In this document: in pieces, positions 22,593 through 36,500 of the stretch | Layout of the letters: each line of letters begins with the position of its first letter | How positions within the stretch are numbered: position 1 is the first letter of the stretch | The notes under the pieces: model-generated | Seen by the model: only the letters and a program-made list of their open reading frames with translations | What the model was told of the DNA's origin: nothing | The model's database searches: none | Source: Bolinopsis microptera | Lineage: Eukaryota; Ctenophora; Tentaculata; Lobata; Bolinopsidae | Direction: 5' to 3' | Length of the DNA stretch: 64,000 nucleotides | NCBI RefSeq assembly: GCF_026151205.1 | Contig: NC_087075.1 | Coordinates: forward strand, 11,022,303-11,086,302 | Program-made: the position numbers and the translations under genes

Positions 22593-24545
22593 AGCTTTTA
22601 TGAGAAAAAACAAGTTAAGTGATAGTTTATAACTTAATTTTAATAACTTAATGTTAATAACCTAATGTGATGGTAAGAAATTACACATCTGAACTAAAAC
22701 ACACAATTACGCCAAAATTTTTTGAAAAATTCGTTGAATTGTTCAGATCAATTATGTTTGCGATAAAGTAAGACACCACATGTCCAATATATGAAATCAT
22801 AGAAAACTTTAAATTAATTTCTACATAACTTCAACTTAACATCCTGATATTCTCTTTCCCTCGACACTATTTGTCGTAGATATCTTACGGCAATACAAAT
22901 ACACAGCATAAATTTTAAATAAAATCCACTTATTCAATAAATTAAGCGTATTTCGTGGGCTAATATTTCTGGTAAATAAGAAACAACGATTGTTTTCTTC
23001 ATACAAAATTATCATTAAACCGATCAAAACGATCTTCCAAACTTACTTAAAATTATACTTTATTCAACGAAAAACTTTTATTTAACTTTCCCAACTTTTT
23101 ATTATTTGGGGAAAAAAACAGAAAATTAATTTACTAATTCATGTGCGGGTCAAAATCAGCAACTGCTTGATAAATTCAAAATCAATTTTATTGATCTCAA
23201 TTTCTTTTATAGCGTTCAACTTATATTTTAATCAAAACCTATTTGATTAACTGTTGAAAACTCCTGGAAATAAGAGTTAAGCTATTCTTGAAATTAATCT
23301 GGTGGGAAATCTAAAACGCGAGATTTTGACAGTAAAAACGTGCTAAGAAAAATGGAAATGATGTCAGAAAATACATTTTACGTGATAAAACCATCGTATA
23401 ATGCCGAAGTGGATGGAATTTGTATATTCCACCTGTCAAATGAAGTGCAGTAGAGCATTTTTACGATAACCATTGAACCACTAGCGATAAATTTCAAAGA
23501 TAACAATCACCATGACTATTAATTGCGTGCCAGATAAATTAGATTAAATTTATACTTTTTTAATCATGTGAGTTGAACAGTGAACACACTCTTAAAAAAT
23601 AAAACTGTGCTATTCAAATGAGTAAAGTTAATAAATATCAGAAGTTCAGGGAGATTAAATACGTATAAAAATAGAGTAAAGAATTTAAATATGATATTCA
23701 CTCCAAAAGGCACACACACAAGAATGTTTTAAAACTATACAAGATGTTATATAACTAAAAGTAACTATAAAAGTACCTAAAAGTAACTAAAAGTAACTTA
23801 AAGTAACTAAAAGTAACTAATAATAACTTAAAATAACTTTAAGGCAGCATGCAGAGGACTGAAGTTTCGATCAATGGCTGAAAAGTTTCTGAGAAAAAGC
23901 ACCTTTACAGTAACAGGGCTAGTGAATGCATAAAAACTTAGTAAAATTACGATATAAGTGAGCCACGTGTTATGTTAACTAAACACAATTTGTAGGTTAA
24001 AATATTGCCAACAAAATGTCACCTGACAAGTCAACTACAATAAAACCTCATTTTACGTGAAGCTACTGTGGGGGAGATCATGCACTTGCACCAGGAACCT
24101 TGTAAAGTAAGTTTGGTTGTCAGATTTATTACATGTGTTTAAATAATCTGTGTGGAGTAAGAAGCAATTTCGATCCCTCTCCTGGTAGTATTCTAGTTAA
24201 GGACACCGAGTCAAGGCGCTAGCATTATATGAGTACATTCCTTTAATGTGTTCTGACGAAAATTCAAAAAGAAAGGACTGTGCATCATCTCCCCACTAAT
24301 ATAACAGTCACATCACTGAACACTCGGTATCTACAATTTGTATTCAACAAATATATTTACTGCTAAAAACTACAAACTTCCACAAATCACCCTTGTATTC
24401 TGACAGCATGTTTCTTTACAGCATAATTAATAATTATCCATTGGTGATCATAATTATGCGTTAATTATCATAATTATGACACTTAAAATATTCAAATAGC
24501 ATGAATGCATGATCATGCGTGGTCATGCAAAAGAGCCGCAGCAGA
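22593..24545. other. Gene-free stretch between UBE2J2 and the PLXDC-like gene
   Basis: AT-rich intergenic DNA between a gene start (UBE2J2) and a gene end (PLXDC-like), both minus strand. A simple AAAAGTAACT repeat lies at about 23757-23834. No other gene supported; the UBE2J2 promoter should lie in its left part. Confidence 0.5.
23757..23834. repeat. AAAAGTAACT-type tandem repeat
   Basis: About seven imperfect 10-bp copies of a TAAAAGTAAC unit. Confidence 0.75.
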
Positions 24546-27500
24546 TCATATTCCCCCATCCATGTAGTAAGATTCAGCCAAGCTTTCTTGGTGCCTGCTG
24601 TACCTGTGGAGAAAGGAGTTTCACTTTCACTTTCACTTTCACTCTAAGTTACCATGGTAACGAGTGAGTAAAGAACTTACAGCTAACTCAGGATATAAAC
24701 CCGCTCAGCCAGCCTATCCGGGTAGCTGTATCGTGGATTATAACCATGTTGATGGTATCTGCAGACCGAGTGGGATAAAATAAATAGGTGACATTTTCTA
24801 TATTTGAAAAGGAAAACCTGGGTTAAACGAATGAATTAAGTCCAAATTTCTATCTTTAACAAGACTGAAAAAACAAAACCTTGTGTTTGACAATACTTAC
24901 GTGTGGGAGCGCCATGTCCAGGGTCTGCACTTCTCAATAAGGAAGAGACCGGAGGGAGAGGTCGGGTTACGGTAAGCGTAGAGGACCCAGCCCCCGACTA
25001 TACACACAACAGTTAGGATGAAGATTATCAGCAGGATTGTGAGGGAGTGGGAGGTACTGCCACCACTTGGTTCCACCTGTAACATACACTAGGTCAGTTC
25101 CAATGTTCATTATAATGTTCATTCTAATGTTCATTCTAAGATCATTCTATTTAAAATCTAAATCTCAATTTTTGGGTATTTTTGGGTATTCGACCTCTGT
25201 TTAAAGGTCCTCAAGTGAGTAGCAAAAATTTGTTCTTGATCAAATTCTTTGTAATATCGTATGTCAGAGGGGCAGTCCAATTCTGATTCAAAGCCAAATT
25301 TTGAGTGTTTTCGGAATTTTACCCCTTATGCAAGGGGTCGATTAAACATTCCCACAGCAAATGTGTTGCTTAGTGGTAGTTAAGTGGTGCTAACGTCAAT
25401 CTGATCATGCAACCATGGAAATAAATGAGTAGACATTACAATTACAATTGTTATTGTTTGTGCCAAACGATTGTTTACGCCGACAGTTGCACTCGCACGT
25501 TTTAATTGTTAACATCAGTTGGCTACCTTTACTACACCTTACTACATTTAACCATCATGTACTTCACAGAAACAATTAACCTGATTATTTGTGTGAATAT
25601 GTCGTGTTTACGACTGAGTCAAAGTATGGTGGTCGTTTCAATTAAGTCGCAACATTTCCTGTCTTTCCTGTTGATTAGTCATTAAACAGATCATATGAAA
25701 CGGATATCGTTTCATATGATTTCAAGCTCGCCATATCCAACACGCGTGTTTCAGACAATCTTTGCGAAGCTCATCCAACTATGCAATAATCAATATTACA
25801 ATGGTGTAAGCTAGGTAAGTTATTGGGACCTGACAAGTTTTAAATCATACGGTTATTTGGACACCTTTTTAACCCTGACCCCTTACGAAAGTTTTTTCAG
25901 ATTTCTGCTCGTGTAAAGTTACATGAAATTTACAAATACAGTTATGACACTGTATACAAATAATGTCCATTGAATGGGATCAGATTAAACCTGAGCGAAC
26001 ATGATGTCAAAAAATACACGTCTTGTATTATATAGTGCTGGTCCAGTGTACATAGGCTTAGTTTTCATTGAGTATACATTTGTTGCTTACAAACCAAGAT
26101 TTACCGTGCTAAATTTTTCCGAAAGATTTGTAACTTCTATTCGGCCGATATTATACATTCGCATTACCTAAGAGTTCTCTTAAATCTGGGCGTGACCGTA
26201 TTTACGATTTTAAAATTTTTTTCATCTTAATTCACACGTGATTATTGAAGGGATTCTGATTTCTGATGTTAAGTGGCCACTGACACAATATAGGAACTCA
26301 AACAGGATGTTGATCAATCATTTGAATTTGTATTTAATGTAAATGCATTTCCAAGACTGCAACAGCGATCGTTTAGAACTAAGTTTATTACGTGTAAAAC
26401 TATACTGCACAATGATGTGACTTTGTTAGTGTATTTTCAGTCTTACTTCCCATTCTGCCCGCTTATTGAAAGTTTATTAGTTTATTGTTAATTGTGACCA
26501 GGTCACAGTTCACGTAGCATTACCATATTAAAAAGTTATATTCCCGTGTCTGACGCAATATTCTCAGGAAGTATACAAAACTGCAAAATGCCCCGTTCAT
26601 CAGTAGTAGGCGGGATCAGCGCCACTGTTGCGATTATATCTAACATAGCAATGATCATCTGGAACTTTGTGTGGATGGGACTCGGAGGACAGGTATCAGG
26701 GTGGGTCAGTTGGGAGTCATGTTGATACCAACTGTACTTGCAGCCCTTTTAATGGGAGTGAGAGTATATCAGATCTACAAGAAGGGCGTAGGTAATGATT
26801 GGAGATATTTCAAAACTCGTGAGCTTTGTGGAAAAGTCTTAATTTTTAATGACAAAATCCCGTGAAAAACATCTGGACATTTCTGGGTTTTATTTCTTTC
26901 TCTGCATGAACAAGACATTAAATTTAAACATTAATTTCAGTTGAGCAAAAAGAAGTGAGGACTATAACGACGATCTTAGCGATAATCTCAGGTAAGTCAG
27001 ATCCCCCATTCCGGCCCCCCCCCCCCCCCCCCCCCCCCGGGACAGCACATAAATGTTTATCGCTGAATTCTTTTGTGATACTGATACATTATAGGACTAG
27101 GCATATATTTAAATTTTACATAAATACAAATCAGGCCACCGCCTCCCCCACTTACCTCTCCCCCGATCTAAATTAGTATTATTTTCAGCGTTAATCTCTC
27201 TAGGCTTCATAGCGTATCTAGCAGAGGGGATAGCATCATACAGACTACACGGGTGGTTTATAATTAACATCTGTCTCCATCTCCTCGCAGCTGTATGTCA
27301 CACGTTAAACGCAACGATGGCTTGTTGTTGTGAAGGAAATACCCCCAAATCACCCAAACAAAGAGATCAGACCTACGAACAAGTTCCAGAGATTCCATCT
27401 GGAAACGTCGCACAGCACGGATATGACTCATCATACTCATTGGAACGTTATCCTGAACGAGGGGAACGTTATCCCGAGCGAGGGGAACGTTATCCTGAGC

Positions 27501-30500
27501 GAGGGGAACGTTATCCTGAGCGAGGGGAACGTTATCCTGAGCGAGGGGAACGTTATCCTGAGCGAGGGGAACGTTATCCCGAGCGAGGGGAACGTTATCC
27601 CGAGAGAGGGGAACGTTATCCTGGACGAGAAGAACCTTACCCCATCCGAGGAGGTAACCCACGAGCTGAGCGCGATCAGTGGATCTAGATGAAGAAAAAT
27701 TAGAACCAGAACTGATGTCGATGATCACAATTTTATCACAAGACGGCGAGATAATCCTCCCTCTAATTCTACAATCAGTCTTTCCAAACAATTTACTTCA
27801 TGATCACAATTTTATAAGACGTTGGTATTTTATGCCTTAAGAATTTTAAGATAAATATCGCATCACAGTTTGACTGAAAAAGTCGTTTTCATTGTACTCG
27901 CCACTGTAAATTTCTATCAAAATAATATAGACACGAGTCTATTGAAAAAGTAAAGAGTAGAGAAGACCGATTCTCTATAAAATTAATTGTTATACAATAT
28001 ACACCAGGCCTTGAAAGAGAGCTTTTTCATAGCTTTATCTCTTTTTCTATTGTATAACACTGATTATAAAACTCCTGTAACATAAATTTAATCTGTAATT
28101 GTAATACATTACTGTAAACTGTAAAAATGTATATAAATTTTCAAATAAAAATGGACAGCTACTCATTTGACCCTCAATCACAGTTTCACGATCATTCGGC
28201 TGAATCAACAGAGGAGAAGTTTCCACTCTGCAAAGATGTATAATTGTTCATAGAGCCAACAGAGTTATAATATGTGTCCGGACTACCAGGTGGCCAGGTG
28301 GAACCACGTGGTAGGAATCTACGTGGAACCGCGCGGCGTGGTAGCACGACGGCAGGTGAAATTGAGTGAGAAGTCTAAGGTATAGAGTTACATGGTCACT
28401 GTTACTCGGAATATTCTCGTGCCAGCTCCAGTTCCAAGTTGTCTCACTGCTACCATATTCTGCTGTTTTGCTCACTGGTTTTGATGTTCTCGAAAGGTTT
28501 GGTCGTCCTGGATACCTAGATACAACTCGATTCCCATCAGTAATTATTTAAGATATTAGAGAGAATCATGAGTCTGATATGATCAACTTTAGAGTCTACA
28601 CTGTAAAATTTTATTCAAGTTTTAACTGATTTCAGATTTTCTATGGATGTTGGTTGTTTAGTTTTTCTAAAGAATAATTAATTTCTCTTCTACAGTCGTT
28701 TGACTGAAGAGTGAAGAGTAAAGGAGAATCAAAATACCTGATATCTAATATCTTCTGAACATTTACATGGCTACAAAATGGTCAAGTACCATAAATAAAA
28801 CAGGTTGTGCCCAAAAACTCACGTTTTATATTTTCAATGTTTTAGGGATAAAGGAACTATAAAGGAACTATGGGAAATGAATCGAGTCAGCCCGGAATAG
28901 TGTATAACAAAGCACCTCCGCAAGCAGCTGGGAATCCTCCACAAGCATCCGGGTATCCTCCGCAAGCAGCCGGGTATCCTCCCCAGGCAGTACTGCAGCC
29001 AGCTGGTCAACCACCAGTATTACCAGCGGGTTCCAGTCCACAACCTGGATACCCACCGTCACCTCAACCTGGATACCCACCGTCACCTCAACCTGGATAC
29101 CCGCCACAACCTGGATATCCACCTCAACCTGGATACCCACCTCAACCTGGATACCCACCACAACCTGGATACCCACCACAACACGCCTTATACCCACCAC
29201 AGCAGGGCTACTACCCAGCTCAACAAGCTCCAGTGGTAGTGGGAGGGCAGGTGTACCCTCCTGGAACTCAGGTTGTCATGGTGGGACAGTCTGGTCCTCA
29301 AAGGTCTCCTAGACACCACAGAAGGTTCCGTCATCACCGCCACCGCTTCGGGCACGGCGGGCACGGCGGGTCTGATGATGATGATGATGGCAGCAATTTT
29401 CATGATGACTTTCATGATGACTGTCAAGAACGATTTGAGGATATGCAAGAAAGCTGTGGGGCAGGAGACGGGGATGAATAGGATTCCCGAAAAATATCGT
29501 CGATGTTTACGGACAATGACCGCTAACATTAGTCACACTGACTGATCGATTGCGGAATCTAGAGTTCATGACCCTAATCCATAACTGAGCTTATTTTGAT
29601 ATACATTATATATGTTAATATGTAGCTAACTATATTTACGTCAACACCGATGAGGGAGTCTTAAACAGTGTTTTTACAAATGATTTCCTTAATGCTAGTA
29701 AAGTTGTTTTTAATTTTAGAATTTGATTTCCTTTTCCTATGCTGTATAGTGGCCGTATCGTGGCCAAATCTCCCAATTTTTCGTTTTCTTGCATTATATA
29801 CTCATCGCATTGACTAGCTTTGAATACTCATTTAGAATCTAAATTACATTTTAAATCTGATTTGTATAGCCCATGATAACGGTATTTTATTTTCTACACT
29901 ACTGCCTCGCGTAAGTAATTTGAACTGCATGTAGAATTTAGATAAACTCCAAACTTTAAAAAGTTTGGAGTTTACTTAACCTCAGATAAGGTTCTCCAAT
30001 AATGATAGTTGTGCACTGTGTAGTGTGTACTGATTTACACTAAGTTTTACAATTCATATTTCATTCTATTCTTAATAATAGTTTCCTAATATATTAAAAT
30101 ATGACGTCACACCACGTGACACGACATCACACCACGTGACTTAACATCACACCACGTGACTTCACAAATTACCTTTTCTTCAGCTTTAGCTTGACAGGCA
30201 GGTAAGACCAGAGGTCCCCGCTGTTGACACGTGTACTCCTTTCCCATCTCCACGGGTTTGAGGAAGGTTCCGTTAGCGCATGTTATCTTTATCTTCTGTC
30301 CTATCTGAAGTTTAAAGTGATTATTAATTCAGTGATACGATATGAAAGAAAGGCTAATATATGTACTATATATTTTGTAGGAATTCGAGAAATTTGCTTT
30401 TTAAATTTCAGGAAACGAATTTTCTGAATTCATCAGAGTGAACGCTTACGGCATTTACACAAATAACGGTGTAATATAATGAAGGAAAATCTCACCGAAG

Positions 30501-33500
30501 TGCAATTCAACGACAGCAAAACCCAAAATATGCTTCTAAACAGTTTACTTTGACGTATTTTCGATCTTAAACCCTAAAAATTACCAACAAATTACTAATT
30601 GATTGATTGCAAATTAATTATCAATTACCATTGCGATGCTGGGGTCATAAGTAGTGTTAGGATGTTGGTCAACTTTACAGTACCCTACACACATCTTATC
30701 TAGATTGGAGAAGTCGCTTGGTTCTTCACAGTCTAGGGTGAGGGTGTTGTTTGTTTGGGTGCCCCGTAGAAACGCGTCAAATGCGTAATCCTCCTTGCAG
30801 CTGCAATTATGTGATCATAATCAGTAATTATGACATTGTAATTAGTAATTATCAAATTTTAATTAGTAATAACTTGATTAAATTAAATTGGGATTCATTG
30901 ATTTATATCAGAACTGAAGATAGAGTTTGCCCCCAATTAGAAGGATTATAATCAACCCTATCAATCAACCCTAAAAAATAAACAAAGACAGAAGCTAACT
31001 GTAGACATGGCCATTATATATCTTGACTTTAACAACAGCCAATTAATTTCACTATTTCACTATTTCACTCACGTCATGGTGATAATTTCCCCCTCGTGAA
31101 GGATGCCGTTCTCTAAAGGAGCAGGGTTGTACTCAGCGTTGTGAGGATGTGTTATCGTGCAATACCTCTCACCTGCCACAAATCTACTGTCAAACACAAT
31201 TACAAGGTATTTCTAAGTAATAATAACTTTGTGGTCACTAGCCGGCTAGTAGCCGGTTAGTAGCCGGCTAGTGACCACTTTTCAAGTGCCGGTTAGTAGC
31301 CGGTTGTTAATGTGAAGTTGAGGAGCTGTTATTACAAAAGTGGCTACTAGCCAGCTAGTAGCCGGCTAGTAGCCGGTGTTCATATGGTACTGTGCAGGGA
31401 CGTTGCATAGACGTTGCATAGACGTTGCATAGACTGACCGTGCAGGGAGTGTGCATAGAGTGTTCATTGTGCAGGGACGTTGCATAGACGTTGCATAGAC
31501 GGTTCTTTTGTTGTTGCATGGACGTTGCATAGACGTTGCATAGACTGTCCGGAGCTAAACGACCAAGTTGCCCGCACTTCTCCGCTATTCTTGGCATTTT
31601 CGCCAAAAATCAAAAATTTCCGGCATCAACGATAATCCCACAAGTACTTACAAACATAAGGTTACATCTTGACAAGCTACATGACATAATAACAAGAAAC
31701 AACCACTAGCTGCAGGGACACTATTACGTTACCATGGTTACAGTTACATTTACAACAGTCACATCAGAACATGATACATTAGCCGTGCCTGTTACCTTGA
31801 CAACCCTGTGTCCAGCTAGAGAGCTTAGTTATTTGATAATGTTCGTGCTGCTCCTTCATAAACCTTACCGGTCGTTTGACAAGAGGGATTGTAAGGGTTT
31901 TATATGATGATTGGAGATTGTTCTAAGATTTACTGCATTCATCCGTTTGTTCTTTATTATGTTATTTTGGTTTTTCGTTTAAGCTAAGAACACGTTTTCA
32001 ACCGGCAGCAAATTAAATCGAAAACGCTCGTTATTCAAATAGCACTTGTTTCAGAATAAGCGAAAAACGGCGAAAACTTAAAATATTTAAATTTATCATT
32101 ACTAACGCATACATCAATAAATTTTTGCCATTAAGAAATTGAGGGATGACCAGCAATTATGATCACCATTTTAATACCCTTAAAAAGGATACAACGTCGC
32201 GAAGTCCCAACAACAATTCCGTTCCCTTGGCCTTGATTTGTATCACGGTTCCATAAAACGCGTACATTCATTACCCTCTATATCAGATTACGGAATGTGT
32301 ATATCTGAGTGTGGGGAGGGGACGTGCTCTTTGTATATTACTGGGTTACTGTCAGCTCTCACTTTTTATTGTAACATTTTCTCTGCTACCTTTTGTTGTT
32401 GTAAAACGTTCTCTGCTATCTGTCATCATTGTAGCACTTTCTCTGCTATCTCTCATCATTATAGCACTTTTTCTGCTACCTTTTTGGCACTTTAACACTT
32501 TCTGCTATCTTTCATCATTGTATCATTTTCCCTGCTACCTTTTTGGCACTGTAACACTTTCTGCTATCTTTCATCATTGTATCATTTTCCCTGCTACCTT
32601 TTTGGAATTGTAGCACTTTCTGCTATCTTTCATCGTTGTAGCACTTTTTCTCCTACCTTTTTGGCACTGTAGCACTTTCTGCTATCTTTCGTCATTGTAG
32701 CACTTTCTCTGCTGTCTTTTTGTCATTGTAGCACTTTCTGCTATCTTTCATCATTGTAGCATTTTCTTTGCTACCTTTTTGGCACTGTAGCACTTTCTGC
32801 TATATTTCATCATTGTAGCAATTTTTCTGCTGTATTTTATCATTGTAACACATAGCATATTTTATTTTCCCGCTAATGTGTTAAAAGTTATCTTCATTTT
32901 ATTTTATATCTCTGTTTGGCGACTGGCGCCGTTGAATGATTATAATGTGCGATGTGCATGTTATTAATACAATGCTAGATATATACACATGATATTGATA
33001 CAGATAGTCTAGCCAATATTAAGCCTTAAAAGTTGCGACACTACAATTATTTTTAATAATATCTAATAAGATAAACAGTGTAAGTGGTTAAGTCTGATTA
33101 CTATTGCGGTGTTAATGAGAATAAAATAGCGTGGATAAAATACCTGTATCCGGATATGGCATGCTAACACTCACATTATCATAAGATCAAGTCAGCCCAT
33201 ATTTTACAGTCGATAGTGACGTCACATAACTAAAATACTTGACGTAACACGCGGCATATTAAATACAACATGCGTATAATATGCCTTCATATAAAATTAT
33301 TACACACACACGATTACATTTATAAATCTCATATTACACACAACTACACGGAGCCACGGAATATCATTGTCCTGGCTTTAACACACCCGTATCACACCGT
33401 AATGAGGTTACCACGGCAACCTTGCACGTGTCACATTACGCACCACCACGTGCAGGTCGCGGTAACATTTACCGCCCGTCACAAATACACTGTTATACAT

Positions 33501-36500
33501 CACGGAGTGTATTACAGTAGAAACAAAGCAGCTATTAGCGCGCATCGTGCACGTCAACCATCACGTGCAAATATAGAACTTGCACGTGCAACAGTAAAGC
33601 TGGGCGTCACGTGACGGGAGTGAGCACGTGGACGCGTCACGTGGCGTGGCGCGTCACGTGCTCCAGCCACATTCACGTGCAGTGCAACGCGGTCTCTTTC
33701 AACATCTTAGTGTACGTCTTGTCGAGCATATGTGTGTAGGTAGTAGTAATGTCGTCCGCTCGACTTACTTAACGCGTGTAGGCTGGTTGCTTTTTGTGTT
33801 ACTCCGTGTTTTACACGCCTTTATTATCGCTATATTTGTCGCTTGTTTATTAAGTTCCAACATGTCCACTGTCCGCACTACACTATACACTGGTCACTGG
33901 CTTTCCGCCAACTCCACACCTCGCACTACATACTGAGTGTACGGACTCCGTGTAAACGTATCACACTGTCCCCACACAGGTTGTCACACAGCATTCCTGC
34001 TACATTCCGGCCCTTGTGTCTGTGTGTGTTGCGCTGCTGGAGTCACCAGTTTCCAATTATTCCATATATGGTAATGTCTCAAAATAGGTGACTCTCACGG
34101 TGTGACCCGTATCGTGCAAGTTGCGTGTCCTTGCGTTCTCTTTACCAGCTAACGTCACTTTTGCTGTTCGCTTTGTATTGGTTGTGTGTGTCACGTGTGG
34201 TGCAGGGTTATATTGTGATGTCACGTGGTGTGACGTCACACTGCTGTACATTGTGTTTTAGTGACGTAAGCTTGTTAAAAACAATGCCTTTGCTGGGAGC
34301 ATAAAACATTCTTTTTTAGTTGTCTGAAAGTAAGAGCAAAATATAATACTCACTTTACACGTATTATAGTGTATACTTGTATAAGTGGACTGCAAAGTAA
34401 AGCTCTTTCGCAAGATCTTTATTATTTCTGCTTACGTAAACAACTTTGGTAGGATGCTAAATACATATTTTTGTTACATTAGTACATATTTTAGTTATTT
34501 AGGTACTTGATACAGTATCCAAATAGGTGCACGGCATACGTGCGAGCAGGTTTCAGAAAATAGCATTAATCATTATCCGCACATAGTACACACATAATTA
34601 TAGTGGACACATTCATGTCCACTATATAAATTAGCGTCTCATGTTCTAAATTTACAGCTGCATTATTACATGTACTAAGTTAGTGCACTGCTATCCCATA
34701 ACATCACTCATTTGCTGCACGTGCAAAATACCAGCTTTACAAATTTACTCCACGTGCAAGCGACAAAACACGTGAGGCTACCATAGCAACGATCCACAAT
34801 GCTTACAGAGTACTGCAATTTTCGAAACGAAATACAATTTGAAGTAAACTCAGCCCATTTGTCGCAGTAATAACTGGACGGTTTTTGTGCAAGATAGTTA
34901 GTGTTGAATAGTTTGCTAGTGAGGTGCACATCGTTGTCATTGTCAGATGTTACACTTCAAAACCGTCACACATTTGTGTTTACAGTGTGACAGGATACAT
35001 TTTATACTGTCACACCACGGTAGTTGTGAGTTGTGACGTCACCCGCCGCCAAGTGTGACGTAACACTACGCCAAGTTGTGATTTAATGTATTCATTTATC
35101 ATTTATTGGTTATATTAAAGTCACTATTGTGACGGTACATTAGAACTAGACAGAAACAAAGTGTGAAGGGCCTGAACGGAACCACCTCGGTTTCAGTTCC
35201 TTGTTTAACACTGCCGTACAGCAAGGACATCCACCGGGTTCTCTCTAAATTGTCATAAGATCAAATAGATACTGTACATAAAGTTGGGTTAAAACTGTGT
35301 TTCTATTCCAGTAATCTCACACTTGCACTCAAGAGTAAAACTGTTTGTAATTTAAGTGACTGGTTCTTTATTGACCTGACAACCCTTTAACCAGGGGGCA
35401 CACGCTATGATAAGATGACGAGTGCAGTTGCTTCAGCTCCTATCAAAGTAGAACTGATAGAAGATTGCTCCTTTATAAAGGATACCGATGATAAGAAGGA
35501 AACAGAGAAGGTACAGGTGAAGCAGACTGATGTTCCAGTATCCAGCAGCGGGAAGAATAAAGCAACCAGGCCAGGTAATATATCAGGAGGGCTCCAGCTT
35601 TATTAATTATCACAACTCAGAACACAGTGGTGTGTTTGGAAGAGAGTTTTATTACACGGTTCGCAGGATGTGCGAGTAATATGATAGCGCATTTAGTGGT
35701 GTCCAGAATGATGTCTGGATTACAAACACCTGGAAACTGAGTGTTTCCTTCAATTATCTCGTCCTTTTCTCACCGGAACAACATATAATATAACTCCCTA
35801 ATTAACTCCCTGATTAACTCCCTTATAGATATGAATACTGGACACTGGTGAGAGCTGAATCATATTTTTTACACGTGACTGTGGTTCTGGGGTTTGATTG
35901 GTTAATAGTGCAAACTGATTGGTTCATTGCTGTCGCGTGTCAAAACAACTATGTTTCAGTTTCACCTCCCCACCAGTATCCACATCTATTAACTCTCTAA
36001 TTACCACCTTAATTAGCTGCCTAATTAACCCCATGATCACCACTACAGTGTTGCCGGAGCTAGTGATAGCGGATACTGAACTCTTTGTAAAGACACTGTC
36101 CGATGTTGTATCTGATGTTCTCTCACAACCGAGCTTGAATTCTCCTACCAAACGTGCTCCTTCATCAACACAGGAGAATTCTACAGAGTCTAAGTCTGGC
36201 CAGGTTAGGAACAACATTTTTGTTTTCTAACAAAAATGTTTTTTTAAATAACTACCCGACTGTACGAGATACACATTCGATTTGACGCAGCAAAACCGTT
36301 GAAAATGTCCATTGCTTTCATCAAAATTAATTACAGCATCAGTCATCACCCTTCCTCAATCCTCATATGTAGTCGATTCCGTTCTATTTCATTTATGCCT
36401 GTCTCAATTTTCATGAAGTCCTGTTCCGCAAATCATGAAAACTTAACACATTTATCTCAGGGCACAAAGTTCAAAGTAATTGGAACGAGGTTGAGGAATA

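Noticed and set aside
27264-27791. Minus-strand frame across the ERYPERG repeat (RDNVPLAQDNVPLA...)
   Set aside because: It is the antisense of the 21-bp repeat; the plus-strand frame connects through splice sites to four membrane spans, the minus one to nothing.
29188-29529. Antisense and shifted frames over the YPPQ protein
   Set aside because: They follow from the repeat and lack protein-like features; the plus frame has a start in context and block-like composition.
31355-31606. Minus-strand frame with CNVYATSMQ repeats
   Set aside because: Produced by the GACGTTGCATA tandem repeat.
33270-34091. Overlapping plus-strand frames in the CACGTG-rich region
   Set aside because: Lengths are near chance for a stop-poor, GC-richer stretch, and no splice-linked continuation or family motif is visible.
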